64,000 bases of DNA from Fragilariopsis cylindrus CCMP1102 (taxonomy: Eukaryota; Bacillariophyta; Bacillariophyceae; Bacillariales; Bacillariaceae). The stretch's first letter is position 1. Each line of letters opens with the position of its first letter. Shown here piece by piece: positions 37,233-46,953 of the stretch. The stretch covers positions 124,001 through 188,000 of the forward strand of contig FMBT01000300.1 of NCBI GenBank assembly GCA_900095095.1, read 5' to 3'. A program made the translations under genes and the position numbers. The notes under the pieces were generated by a model. That model ran no database searches. It was not told the DNA's origin and saw only the letters and a program-made list of their open reading frames with translations.

Positions 37233-38520
37233 TTTACTTCTTTTTCAGGAGATTGATAGGTGATCGTTATGGATTAATAAAACTCAGCGTTAATAAAGTA
37301 GTTGTAGAATAAATTATGTGTTGTTATTATTGTTGGATGCATCTTTTATTTCAAAAATTCTAGCGATCGTCTTTTTATTTAGCGACGCGAGGACGCGTAT
37401 TAAAGAAAATGGAATGTTAAACAATAATGTTAAACAATAATGCACGACTGAAACAGGTATGTTATTATAGCTACAGTAGTACAGTACGTACAGTTGTACA
37501 CTATTACCATAATGCCGCCGAACCAATAAACTAACAGAAGATCAAAGGATCAAACACTCATTAACTACAACAGTTTGAGCATTACTTCATCAATATCTTT
37601 TGCCATCAATTTATTCAAGAATGATGAATCAATTAATCAATAGAAGAATTAATCAAATCACTGCATTTTTTCGATAATCTCTCCGCACATTTAACAGACT
37701 GCAAAACCTACTTGAAAGGCTACAAATGGTAAATTTTAAAGCAGTTATCCATGCTGGGAATAAGATAAAATATAGAAGTGAAGGATTAACTAATGCTGTT
37801 CCTTCCAATTCTATACCAAAATAATCTGCACCACAGTATACACATGGTTTCTTGTAGGGAGGATGTCGTGTCATTGGTTCGTACCCGAAATAATAACCCT
37901 AACTAATGCTGTTCCTTTCAATTCTATACCAAAATAATCTGTACCACAATATACATATGGTTTGCTTGTAGGGAGGATATCGTATCGAAAGTACAGTAAT
38001 ACATGGAAATGGAATCATTGATAGACTAGCTTCAAAAATAGGTGCGATGTAAGTAAAAATATGGTAACATTTTATGAACATTCTGGGCCTTGAATGAATA
38101 AGGGGGATTTTTGTTTCTAATTTTCTTTATAATTCTTCCAACAGACTCTTTGTGTAGAAGACACCCAGACAGAATAAGATTTTATCCAGCATATTGGAGA
38201 GCACAGAGATTCAATACTTGACCTGAATTATCTGCAGATCATGATCTTTTTTGTAGCATTTGGGACCCTTTCGTTGCCTTCGTCTCGTTGAACTGTATTC
38301 TCTTTTGTTCTTTCACATATTGTGTGTGTGATACGATCACAAATAGATCGATATATCCAATTGTTTTCGTATCATCTTACATCACTTACGCCAATACGAT
38401 TGCTAGAGAAAATTCGTTCTTCGTGGGAGCTATCAAACCTCGAAGATGCTGACTACAAAGTATTTATGATAATGATCTAACTCAACTTACTGGGAGACGT
38501 AAATACACTAGAATTTACTA
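37233..38520. other. Intergenic with a tandem duplication
   Basis: About 1.3 kb. Apart from the duplicated 85-bp segment (37788-37984) it is AT-rich. Short minus-strand frames are present but no family is recognised. Confidence 0.5.
37788..37984 (-). repeat. Two direct copies of an ~83-bp segment (113-bp period)
   Basis: Copies at 37788-37869 and 37901-37984 are about 90% identical by eye. On the minus strand both can encode a similar peptide (about YCGxDYFGIELxGTALV), but the first is followed by a membrane-like segment and the second by a stop. It looks like duplicated exon or gene debris. Confidence 0.75.
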
Positions 38521-39276
38521 CTATCTTTGCAGCAGCATGTTGGATCGTCCATCGTCCCGGCCTTCATCCGATACTTCTCCAGTCGTCACCCATCGAACCC
38601 CATTTGTATCGACGCATTTGATGCAGGGAGCCTCCGGTGAGTTGACAACGTAACGACTTCGTAATTGTTTGAAGCATTCTTCCATTAATCGAACGGCTTC
38701 GGCTCGTGTAAGATCCGGCCTATAGCTTTGGTCTAGGATACTCAATAAAAAGTTTGCCCCGTGACCATGTGCACCGTATTGTATCTTCTGCAGCGACCCG
38801 TATTCGTCAAGCCAATAGAGATGGGGTTGATACAGACCTGAACCGGTGTTGAGAACGTTTGACGAAGTCACACGAACCAATTTCTGTGGGATGTTTCCTT
38901 CTATTGCAGTCGTCTTTTTATTGTTCACCTCGCTCAAAGCTTGTCGGACTTGCTTCTGAATCTTCTGAGATGCAGATATTTCGTATGGGATCGATTTTGT
39001 ATCTATTTTCTCACCACTATCATCTGCAACTCCATTATCATCACTATCATCACCCTCATCATCAACCCACATCATCCCCGCAATCAATAGGCAAACTCTG
39101 AGTGGACGGGTTCGCAAATTTTCCCATACATGCCGACGAGCAAAGTGTGCCATTGCCCGGACGTCCAAACCTTCATCATTCAGACATGGCATATTACTAG
39201 CTTCTTTACTCGAGGAAGATGCTACCCATCGCACGTCACATCCTACTCCACCATTATTGTATTCATGAATCGTACC

Positions 39277-39307
<31 letters not shown>

Positions 39308-39801
39308 GTTGAGCGGAGCATTTATGATGTTTATTTATTATAGATAGGTCAGCATACTTAAAATGATAGATGCAACACTCATCATCACAACAATGTTATC
39401 AGAATCTCAATATTATTAAATACGTACCGTATGCTTTCAAAATACTCAATACTTTATCCGAATCTGCAGCGTCTCCCGCCGCAGCTGCAACTATTGTTTG
39501 TTGTCGTCGTCCTCCTCGTCCTCGTTGCTGTTGTATCTTACTCTTCGTAACAAATGATACTGTTTCGGGAACAGATTCACTCGTTGTTATTCCAACCTTA
39601 GTTTTTTGTCGTCGAAGGTCGTCGTAGCCGTTGTCATTATTTGGAAACGGATCGATCAAGGGGGTGATTTTATCGACATTCGATACCGTCAACGCGATGC
39701 TTTGACTCACACTAGAATCAGCTCCCAACAGGATAAAATCTTTACCGACAATCCCAATCAACGTTTCGGATCCAGCCGCTGACGAGGCCTCCACGAGGAA
39801 T

Positions 39802-39832
<31 letters not shown>

Positions 39833-39950
39833 AGGAAAAGAATAAAATATAACACGATGCAACGACTGTTATGATCATCGCCGAAGACGACGAAAGTGAT
39901 CTTCTCCTGTTCCCGATGAGGCTATGGTGGTTCTGTTGGATAGGACTCAT
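38521..39950 (-). CDS. Proteasome beta subunit, PSMB2 (beta-4/Pre1)-like, with N-terminal leader
   Basis: Two exons: 39950-39428 and 39275-38521 (intron 152 bp, phase 1); 425 aa, about twice the usual ~200. The core begins SETLIGIVGKDFILLGADSS, as in PSMB2 (which starts with xxLIGI and has no catalytic Thr), and continues KAYGTIHEYNNG, LRTRPLRVCLLIAGM, QPHLYWLDEYGSLQKIQY, GAHGHGANFLLSILDQSY and RAEAVRLMEECFKQLRSRYV. Extra length comes from Asp/Gln-rich inserts and a ~60-residue N-terminal leader with a hydrophobic core (ITVVASCYILFFSLS) and a Thr run. Core beta subunits normally sit in cytosol and nucleus, so the leader is unusual. It faces the PI31 gene across 443 bp. Confidence 0.85.
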
Positions 39951-40393
39951 TGGGAGTGATATTGTAGTGAGTTGTGAATGTTTTGTTCTTTGAGATAAAT
40001 GACTTGGTTGTTTTGATTATATCTCAATGTTGTAGTATTGCTATGACAATATTCAAACAACACTACAACAAGAAAGAAATGTTATCTCAATGGGACTTCG
40101 ATTTCGAAATTGGGGGTTGATTTTGATTGAGGGGTGGAAACAGAACAGATTACGTAGCCCCTTTTTTGAGTCGTATTTTGCCAGCAAAAATCTTTCTCAA
40201 AAAATTTGCCTTCTTTCTTTGTCTTCTTTTTTCTTTCTTTCGTTCTCTTTCATCTTATTCATCATATTGAATATGTCAGCCATATCGTAAGCAACAAACA
40301 ACAAACAACAACAGCAGCATCGATTGGATTAGTACCTTCAGTTTAGATCGGTTCGCAACAACAACAACAACAGCAAATCAAGAAATAACAACA
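39951..40393. promoter_or_regulatory. Divergent promoter region, proteasome beta / PI31
   Basis: 443 bp shared by two outward-facing proteasome-related genes. CAACAA repeats near 40300-40390 belong to the leader of the plus-strand mRNA. No known proteasome promoter box can be called, but shared control is plausible from the arrangement. Confidence 0.4.
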
Positions 40394-42094
40394 ATGGGAT
40401 CTACCATCGACGAAAAAGACGTGGACGATTTTGAGATCGTTAAGGACTACCTTATGCGATGTCCACATGTTTCTTCTGCCCGAGACAGTCCTGCTATCAA
40501 AGCAGCCTTAGAGGGCATTGAGAAGGAACAACAACGTCGGATTCGTGACGCCAAACTCCAATGTAAGTTTGGTGGCAAGCGAAGCGCATCCGCCGTTGTG
40601 GGTGACTACACCGATAGAGACGAAATTGTTGTGGTAGATAAAGATGACATCGACGTAACAACTAACGAGAGAATGATGGATACAGAAGAAGAAGAAGATG
40701 ATGATAAAGAATGGCAGGACGTGCCACATAAAGACGATGGGTTTACTTCGGGAGGTAATATCGATCATTCTTCTGAATTGGAAGGAAGATCTGGTGGAAG
40801 TAGCTTTTTAGGAAAAGAACTTGCAAAAGCCTGTGTAGATGCTATTGCGGAACAACAGCAACGAAATAATGTTGTCGTTTCATCTCCCATCGCTGCTATT
40901 GCAGTTGCATTACACGCTGCTCTTCGATCCGACATTTTGGGGTTCAAAACCCAAAATATCCTTCCACAAAAAGAATCGTCGTCAAAGAAGGGAGGATTAG
41001 CATTCGCCGCTCCAATACGTGAATTGAATAAAAACCAGTTTTTGCCGTACGGATGGGACGATATGAGATCTAGTAGTTCTGGCAACACAAACACAACCGA
41101 CAAGAAAAATAGTACCGTTTCTCTTCGTTATCGCAAAATGGATATGGGCGCTATGATTTTAACCGTGGAATCAGTCGATGAAGAAGGTGATTGTAATGAT
41201 AATAATAATATACCTGGTACTACACAAAAAAACGTCCAAGTCACGCTCGTTCCAGCCAATAGTAAAGAAGATTCGACTCCAGTTCATGTCTTGAAATTTC
41301 CCATCGCCGAACACATCAATTTAGATTCATGGAATGCGGCAACGTTGAAGGCGGTTGGATCGAAAACCAGTGATAAGAAAGAATGTAAAATTGCACCAAC
41401 TCTACATTACAAGAATTTATCGGGTCTTATGAGTAAGTTTTGTCGGACCTTTGATTTGGGTACGGTGAGTAGTACGATTGACGATGCTGATACCTTAGTA
41501 ACCGCGTCGTTAGTTACAACGAGTTACAATGATCCTATTTTGAAACAACCAACACCAGATACACATTATCCAGCCGTGGCGAGTGTTGAACACTATCCCA
41601 ATCGTCGACTGGAAGGAGATAGAGCAGTCGCACCAGAATGGAAAGAGGGTCGTGTCCCTTCAACCTTTGATCAAGCATTTCCGGAAAGAAATCCTATTTA
41701 TAGTGGTGATTTTGCTGGTGACATACTTCCAGCAGCGGGATTGCATGATCCGCGATTTCATACTGGACGAGGTAATAGCGAAGGACAAAGAATGGGCGGT
41801 AATCTCATGGGTCCAAATCATCCAATGTTTACTCCGGGTAGTGGTGGTCATGGACAAATGATAGGAGGAGGAGGGGTTGCGTTTGGTGGACCAGGAACAA
41901 TGCAACCGCGATTCGATCCCGTTTATCCTCCTGGTGTGCTAGACGATGACCATCTTAGACACGGTCCTGCTGGTGGTCGTCGTCTTCACAACAAGAAACC
42001 AAGTCGTAGTACCACAGGCGAGCCGAATCCGGACCATCTTCCACCACCGAACTCTCTTGGTGGTAATGGCAATGACAATCATATGTTTATGTAA
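40394..42094 (+). CDS. Proteasome regulator PI31 (PSMF1)-like
   Basis: 566 aa, single exon. PI31 binds the 20S proteasome and helps its assembly and transport. The N-terminal half contains an FP-type domain (SPIAAIAVALHAALRSD; ELNKNQFLPYGWDD; VSLRYRKMDMGAMILTVES; LSGLMSKFCRTF). The C-terminal half is Gly/Pro-rich with the family pattern: NPIYSGDFAGDILPA, GGNLMGPNHPMF, MQPRFDPVYPPG and PNPDHLPPPN, ending HMFM, like human PI31 (RFDPFGP..., NPDHLPPP..., short aromatic-hydrophobic tail). An acidic insert near residue 100 is specific to this protein. It is divergently paired with a proteasome beta gene. The frame is unbroken. Confidence 0.86.
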   Translation: MGSTIDEKDVDDFEIVKDYLMRCPHVSSARDSPAIKAALEGIEKEQQRRIRDAKLQCKFGGKRSASAVVGDYTDRDEIVVVDKDDIDVTTNERMMDTEEEEDDDKEWQDVPHKDDGFTSGGNIDHSSELEGRSGGSSFLGKELAKACVDAIAEQQQRNNVVVSSPIAAIAVALHAALRSDILGFKTQNILPQKESSSKKGGLAFAAPIRELNKNQFLPYGWDDMRSSSSGNTNTTDKKNSTVSLRYRKMDMGAMILTVESVDEEGDCNDNNNIPGTTQKNVQVTLVPANSKEDSTPVHVLKFPIAEHINLDSWNAATLKAVGSKTSDKKECKIAPTLHYKNLSGLMSKFCRTFDLGTVSSTIDDADTLVTASLVTTSYNDPILKQPTPDTHYPAVASVEHYPNRRLEGDRAVAPEWKEGRVPSTFDQAFPERNPIYSGDFAGDILPAAGLHDPRFHTGRGNSEGQRMGGNLMGPNHPMFTPGSGGHGQMIGGGGVAFGGPGTMQPRFDPVYPPGVLDDDHLRHGPAGGRRLHNKKPSRSTTGEPNPDHLPPPNSLGGNGNDNHMFM

Positions 42095-43160
42095 GAGCGC
42101 TTGCTGCTCTCATCATGCACCATAATTCATACGATAGAAGTAACACGTTACATATAATACTCTATCGAACTAAAAAATTTACCGAAGGGATTTTTAGTAA
42201 TAGTAATCTACTTTAACCAGATACAGCATTCAAGCGAGAAAGCTTATTAGATCCCAAAATTATTATTCCGACTTCATGCGAGCAATACAGGTTAAGTTAT
42301 TAGAACGCTATTCTACATAACGAAGACGAAACTATAAAAAGTAAGACATGAAAAAAGGATAAAATAAGTATAAAAATAAATGTGTAAATTTCCCAGATCT
42401 AGTAGTTATAATATTTAATAATTGTGGTATTACAGAGAGTACAGAGACTTCATCCTCATGTCTATTTCGTGACATAAGTGATTTTGGTCAAGCGGTGACA
42501 AGAAGAAAAGAAAACGAAGCAATCGTTTTCACTTGTCAAATTGTATGTATGTATATAGAGATATAATAATGATATATTGTATAAGGTATAGCTTTCTTTT
42601 AGAGAAATATGAGTTCCAATAAATGTGTACAGTAGTTATTGAAAAAAAACTGTTGTGTGTGTGTCCCCCCAGGTGTGAAAAAATAGTAATAATAATAATA
42701 GTGAATAATGATAGCAAGTAACATACGATTCATCATAATGTGTGGTGATGTGTGATGTGATAATAATACGATTGGTAGTAATGATACAGATGATCTCTCC
42801 AAAATATAATCCAAATTTGTTTGTTTGTTTGTTGTTGTTGTACATATGGATTGTATTTTGGTCTCGTTTGTTGTTTGTTTGCTATTGTTGTTGACGCTCG
42901 CTCGCTCGATTGATATAAAAATAATAAATCCCCGTGACTTGTTTCTTTTTACCTTCTTTTTTCAAACCCTTGTTTTATCCTTCTTTTGACAGACAGCTTC
43001 TTTTTTAAATTACAGAACAGAATGTAGTAGATCCCATATAAAACAAAATTTCGGCTTCCCGTATACATATACGCATAGATATTTATTTATAAGATAAATA
43101 ATATGTTTGTGAAGTAAATATATACATCAGGACGAATAAATGTCTCTGGGACTTCCCCTC
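42095..43160. other. Intergenic between convergent genes
   Basis: 1,066 bp, AT-rich, with short TGT/GTTT repeats (about 42800-42880). No gene or RNA recognised. Confidence 0.5.
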
Positions 43161-44112
43161 TTAGTACCACGTAAGGGAACCACTCCAGAAGCTGTCGTTG
43201 TCAAAGAAGTCTTCCGACGATGATGATGGATCAGAATCGTCGAAGTTGCTCCCGAGATTATCACAACTTTCTGCTGCTTGATACTGAGAATAGGCAGGCT
43301 GTTGCTGTTGCTTCTCCTCCCTGTTGTTATTGTTACTTTCAGGAAGATAAAGTTGATCAGCGGGATTGAAAAAAGTTGCGAGTTTGTCATTATGTAAGAC
43401 AACGACACGAGAAATACGATGACGATCGTTGTTATTACTACTACTAGATGAATTAGTAGATGATGTTGCCGCTACAAGATTTGATAGTTCCTCATCATCA
43501 ACGGGGAATGTCTCAGGGTCTATAGATAAATCACTGAGAACCTTCCTTTCTAAACGATATTCTTGACGGAACTGTTTGTTTGTTGGAAGTGAGTGTGTGG
43601 GAGAGTGGAAATGAGAGGGTGAGAGACATCATTGACATTAAATAAGTTAACTACTACAGTATAATTTATTATAATCATAATTTTATTTTTTGAAAGAGAA
43701 AAACTTTCGTAGTACCTACCGTTTGCGTTTGTTGTGCACTGTAATATAGATCAGAAATGTCTTGTAGACGTGTTCTTTCCCTTGTCCAAACATCGGTAAC
43801 TAGTTGTGGAGCAAAGGATACTCTACGATGATCAGCAATAGTTGAAATATCACTAGTTGAATCGAATGAGGAATCAGATGTTGTTGATATAGTACAAAGA
43901 GAAGCTTGATCGTCATTATCTCGCGCGTACGACGACGCTAAATAATCGCTGTAAAAACAATTGTTCTTCCCTTTTATTGTTGGGACAGAGTCGACGATGA
44001 CAAATTCGTCATCGTCGTCACGTATGCATGGACTGCATGATGATGATGATGATGATGATGATGATGTATTAATCACCATAAGAAGTGCTTCTCTTTCAAC
44101 TCTAATTGTCAT
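43161..44112 (-). CDS. Hypothetical Ser/Asn-rich protein with a VSFAPQ motif
   Basis: Two exons: 44112-43720 and 43571-43161 (intron 148 bp, phase 0); 267 aa. The conserved-looking core spans the splice junction: RRVSFAPQLVTDVWTRERTR, LQDISDLYYSAQQTQT joined to FRQEYRLERKVLSDL. The rest is low complexity (Ser and Asn runs, Gln-rich tail) and acidic. The pattern 'VxF...V...TR...DxxxLYYS...FRQEYR' resembles short conserved cores seen in many diatom hypothetical proteins, so it may be a lineage-specific family; this is from memory and not checked. No targeting signal or catalytic motif seen. The joined exon frame ends in TAA at 43161. Confidence 0.65.
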
Positions 44113-45138
44113 GATTGATTGCTAAGCGTTTAGTTTTGGTATTCTGTTTCCGTGTTTGTTGCGTAAATGAAGTAATTAATTTTATGCGCTCCTGAAATAG
44201 CATGCAAACGCACATAATCGCTACAATTCTGGTTAAAGAACTGGAAAGAAACAAGATCAAATATAATTTTAGTTGGCGGAGATTAACGCGGTTGACACGA
44301 GTCGAACTATTTGTCTACTCCTAATCAGTATTGACATCATTCTTCTTTTTTCATTTGTTACAGTGTCATAGGTATAGAGGACTGAAAATACTGCTTGGGA
44401 TGGATTTGAGCTTAGGGGTGAAGTCAAATATTATAACCGCCATGACCGAGTCTAATACATACCTTCGAAGTAAATTCTTCCTCCGTAAAACAAATTGTAT
44501 ACGAATTGTGCGTTCTTATTGGTCAATATATTTTTCACGAAGGGTGGTTCGCCAATGATATATTAAAAAACGGTATTGCGTGCACATCATAACGTTTTTT
44601 TCAATCCCACAAAGCATAGAGGTGCGCGACTCAAATCGCTTTTTGTCGATTGGCGAACACGCAAGATTGAAAGTTACTTGCATTCACTCTGTAAAAAAAT
44701 AGTAGCTAAGAAATAATAAAGGCATACTGTACTTGCTTGGAAGTATTCTATGAAGTTATTTTAAAAACACCAAAAATGCTCTACTGTAACATGTATGTTA
44801 CTACTACTTAATCTACTATCCGGTCCTATTTCACTTTATAACAAGAATTAACAATCTTATAGAAAATATCATAACATGGCAACGAAATGTACTATTATAT
44901 TCATATGGTTATAATGGTATAAACCATAATCCAAAGCAGCTTTTTATAACAACAATGTGTACCACAAAAAACAAAAATGCTAGGTTGACTCAACATCCTT
45001 TATTATTTAGCTTCATTGTATAGGACTTTCTTTACTTTAAAGACTCAAAGTTGGAAGATTTTTAAAATCCTAGCATGCCATGGACAAAATATTAGGTCCT
45101 ACACTGAATACATTACATATCCCATCGATTTTTGTTGA
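44113..45138. other. Intergenic region
   Basis: About 1 kb, AT-rich. Small ORFs (for example 44331-44558 on +) carry no recognisable domain. It includes the promoter of the 44112 gene at the left end and the 3' flank of the DUF1295 gene at the right. Confidence 0.5.
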
Positions 45139-46509
45139 TCAATCTTTTGTATCTTTAGTTGTTGTTGTTGTTTTTGTTAGAGGCCAACCGGGTGTACGAT
45201 GGTGGTTGAAAAAGAATGGTACGGAAAATGGGAAGAATACGTTTGTTTTTTCTTGATACCTCTTGAATAATGGTCGTCGTACAACGGATCGACTTTCTGC
45301 TGGTTCCGCTCCCGTCCAATATAGTAAACAATCATAAAATATTCGTGATGTATAAAAGAGAATAGCAAATATTCCCATTTTTGATGCTATAAGATAGTAA
45401 TAGTAATAGTAATATGCATTTGTTGTTGTCGTCGTCGTTGTTGTTGGTGTTGGTGCTGCTGCTATATGTAGTAGATCCAACGCGGATGGGATTGCCATTA
45501 AAATAAATGAATTCCAACACATCCATTCGAAGAAATAATTTGGATGACGACATTTCGTCCAAAGCCAATATTGAGACGTATCGTATGGAGTATATCCAAG
45601 AACAGCTGTTCGGATATCATTATTTTTCTTAGCTGCCTTAACAAATCTAATTTTTTGTATATCACTTAAATTTTCTAAACACCAAAATATGATCCAACAT
45701 ATGAATCCAATAGTTTCCATATGTCTAAGTGATGATGGATTTGGATTACTCGCTACTAATAATACAGGTGCTGCAATGTACGTACTATTCGCATATGCTT
45801 GCATAATCGTTTCCTGTTGTTGTTTCAACCACCATAAATTATTTTTGGTGGTTGCTGATGACGTCGACGTCGACGTCTTCGTCGATGTTGTTATTGATGA
45901 GGAGGAAGGATTACGACACCATCGTAATTTCGCATACTGGTATCGTGATAGGTCTCCATTTGGCCAATTGAAAGGAAAAAACATTACAAAAGCACCCCAT
46001 GCCATCCTAGCTCCGTGTATAAAAAGGGCAATACCTATCAAATATGTCCTATAATGGAACCTTCCATCATCGTTGTTGTTACCATCGACACCCTCACTGC
46101 TGATGTTGTTGCTGTTGTTGTCTCTTACATGGCATAGAGCTTGGATTGATAAAAGAACAAGTCCAGTCGGCCAGGCGATATCAACATTACTCATACATCC
46201 TGTAACGTATGCAGGGATTTGTACCACAATAATAAAAAGTGCGAATTGTACAATAGCATTCGTTACTGCTAAATTGAAAAGGGATGTACCCCAATCCTCA
46301 AAAGCAACACCAACATCAACAACGTTAATCTCCTGCTGATGCTGCTCTATTACTTGTACTTGTAATGTTGCTGCTTGCTTTACGATTAAAAACCAAAATG
46401 CAAGAGCATATACCGGTATGATTTCAATTGGATGTAGATTACTTCCTGGTTCGAGCAAATGAAACAACAATAATAGACGGTTACGTATATTATTCATTAC
46501 TGTCGTCAT
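45139..46509 (-). CDS. DUF1295 / steroid 5-alpha-reductase-like membrane protein
   Basis: 456 aa, single exon, with about seven to nine hydrophobic segments. Family marks: an N-terminal helix block, SNVDIAWPTGLVLLS, FHYRTYLIGIALFIHGARMAWG, then the C-terminal signature YDTSQYWLWTKCRHPNYFFE, close to the RHPNYFGEW cofactor-binding motif of DUF1295/steroid-reductase-type enzymes. After it comes the LYWTGAEPAE-like segment and a RYQEKTNVFFPF end, both typical. Ser/Thr- and Tyr-rich inserts (45830-45890, 45400-45450) are poorly conserved additions. Likely an NADPH-linked membrane reductase acting on a lipid; the substrate is unknown. Confidence 0.82.
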   Translation of the reverse strand: MTTVMNNIRNRLLLLFHLLEPGSNLHPIEIIPVYALAFWFLIVKQAATLQVQVIEQHQQEINVVDVGVAFEDWGTSLFNLAVTNAIVQFALFIIVVQIPAYVTGCMSNVDIAWPTGLVLLSIQALCHVRDNNSNNISSEGVDGNNNDDGRFHYRTYLIGIALFIHGARMAWGAFVMFFPFNWPNGDLSRYQYAKLRWCRNPSSSSITTSTKTSTSTSSATTKNNLWWLKQQQETIMQAYANSTYIAAPVLLVASNPNPSSLRHMETIGFICWIIFWCLENLSDIQKIRFVKAAKKNNDIRTAVLGYTPYDTSQYWLWTKCRHPNYFFEWMCWNSFILMAIPSALDLLHIAAAPTPTTTTTTTTNAYYYYYYYLIASKMGIFAILFYTSRIFYDCLLYWTGAEPAESRSVVRRPLFKRYQEKTNVFFPFSVPFFFNHHRTPGWPLTKTTTTTKDTKD

Positions 46510-46953
46510 CTCGAGCTAATCAAGTTTGTGTTTATGGGTTTGGCTGTTGTCTCGTCTTTTTCCTTCTCTCTACAATTGTATATTCTGTACTGCTGTAACG
46601 TTTAGCGTTGTTACTGTGAATTGTGTACTGTACTGTATGGTAAATTGTGAAGTCTGGAAAAAGAAAAGAAAAGATCCAGATCACTGATCACGGGTTCGCC
46701 TATTCATTTCACACGACTCAACATGTGAGACTGGTGATTCGACTCACTCGACCAATAAAATATCTCGGATTCACATTTTGACTTTCATTCCGACGACCCA
46801 TCATTTTTAAATTTCTCTTCATTTCAGTAACCATGATCTTCAATCTTATCTTGAGCTTCACTTTGTAAATAAACGTTAAGTGTAGCAGATGAAGATAACA
46901 GCGGTACCATAAACATAAGTACAAGCATTCGCCCTACTGCTTTCAAGATACAG
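46510..46953. promoter_or_regulatory. Divergent region, DUF1295 / SbcD-SbcC fusion
   Basis: 444 bp between outward-facing starts. No motif assignable. Confidence 0.35.

Noticed and set aside
44331-44558. 75-aa plus-strand ORF in the 44-45 kb gap
   Set aside because: No conserved motif; the length is expected by chance.
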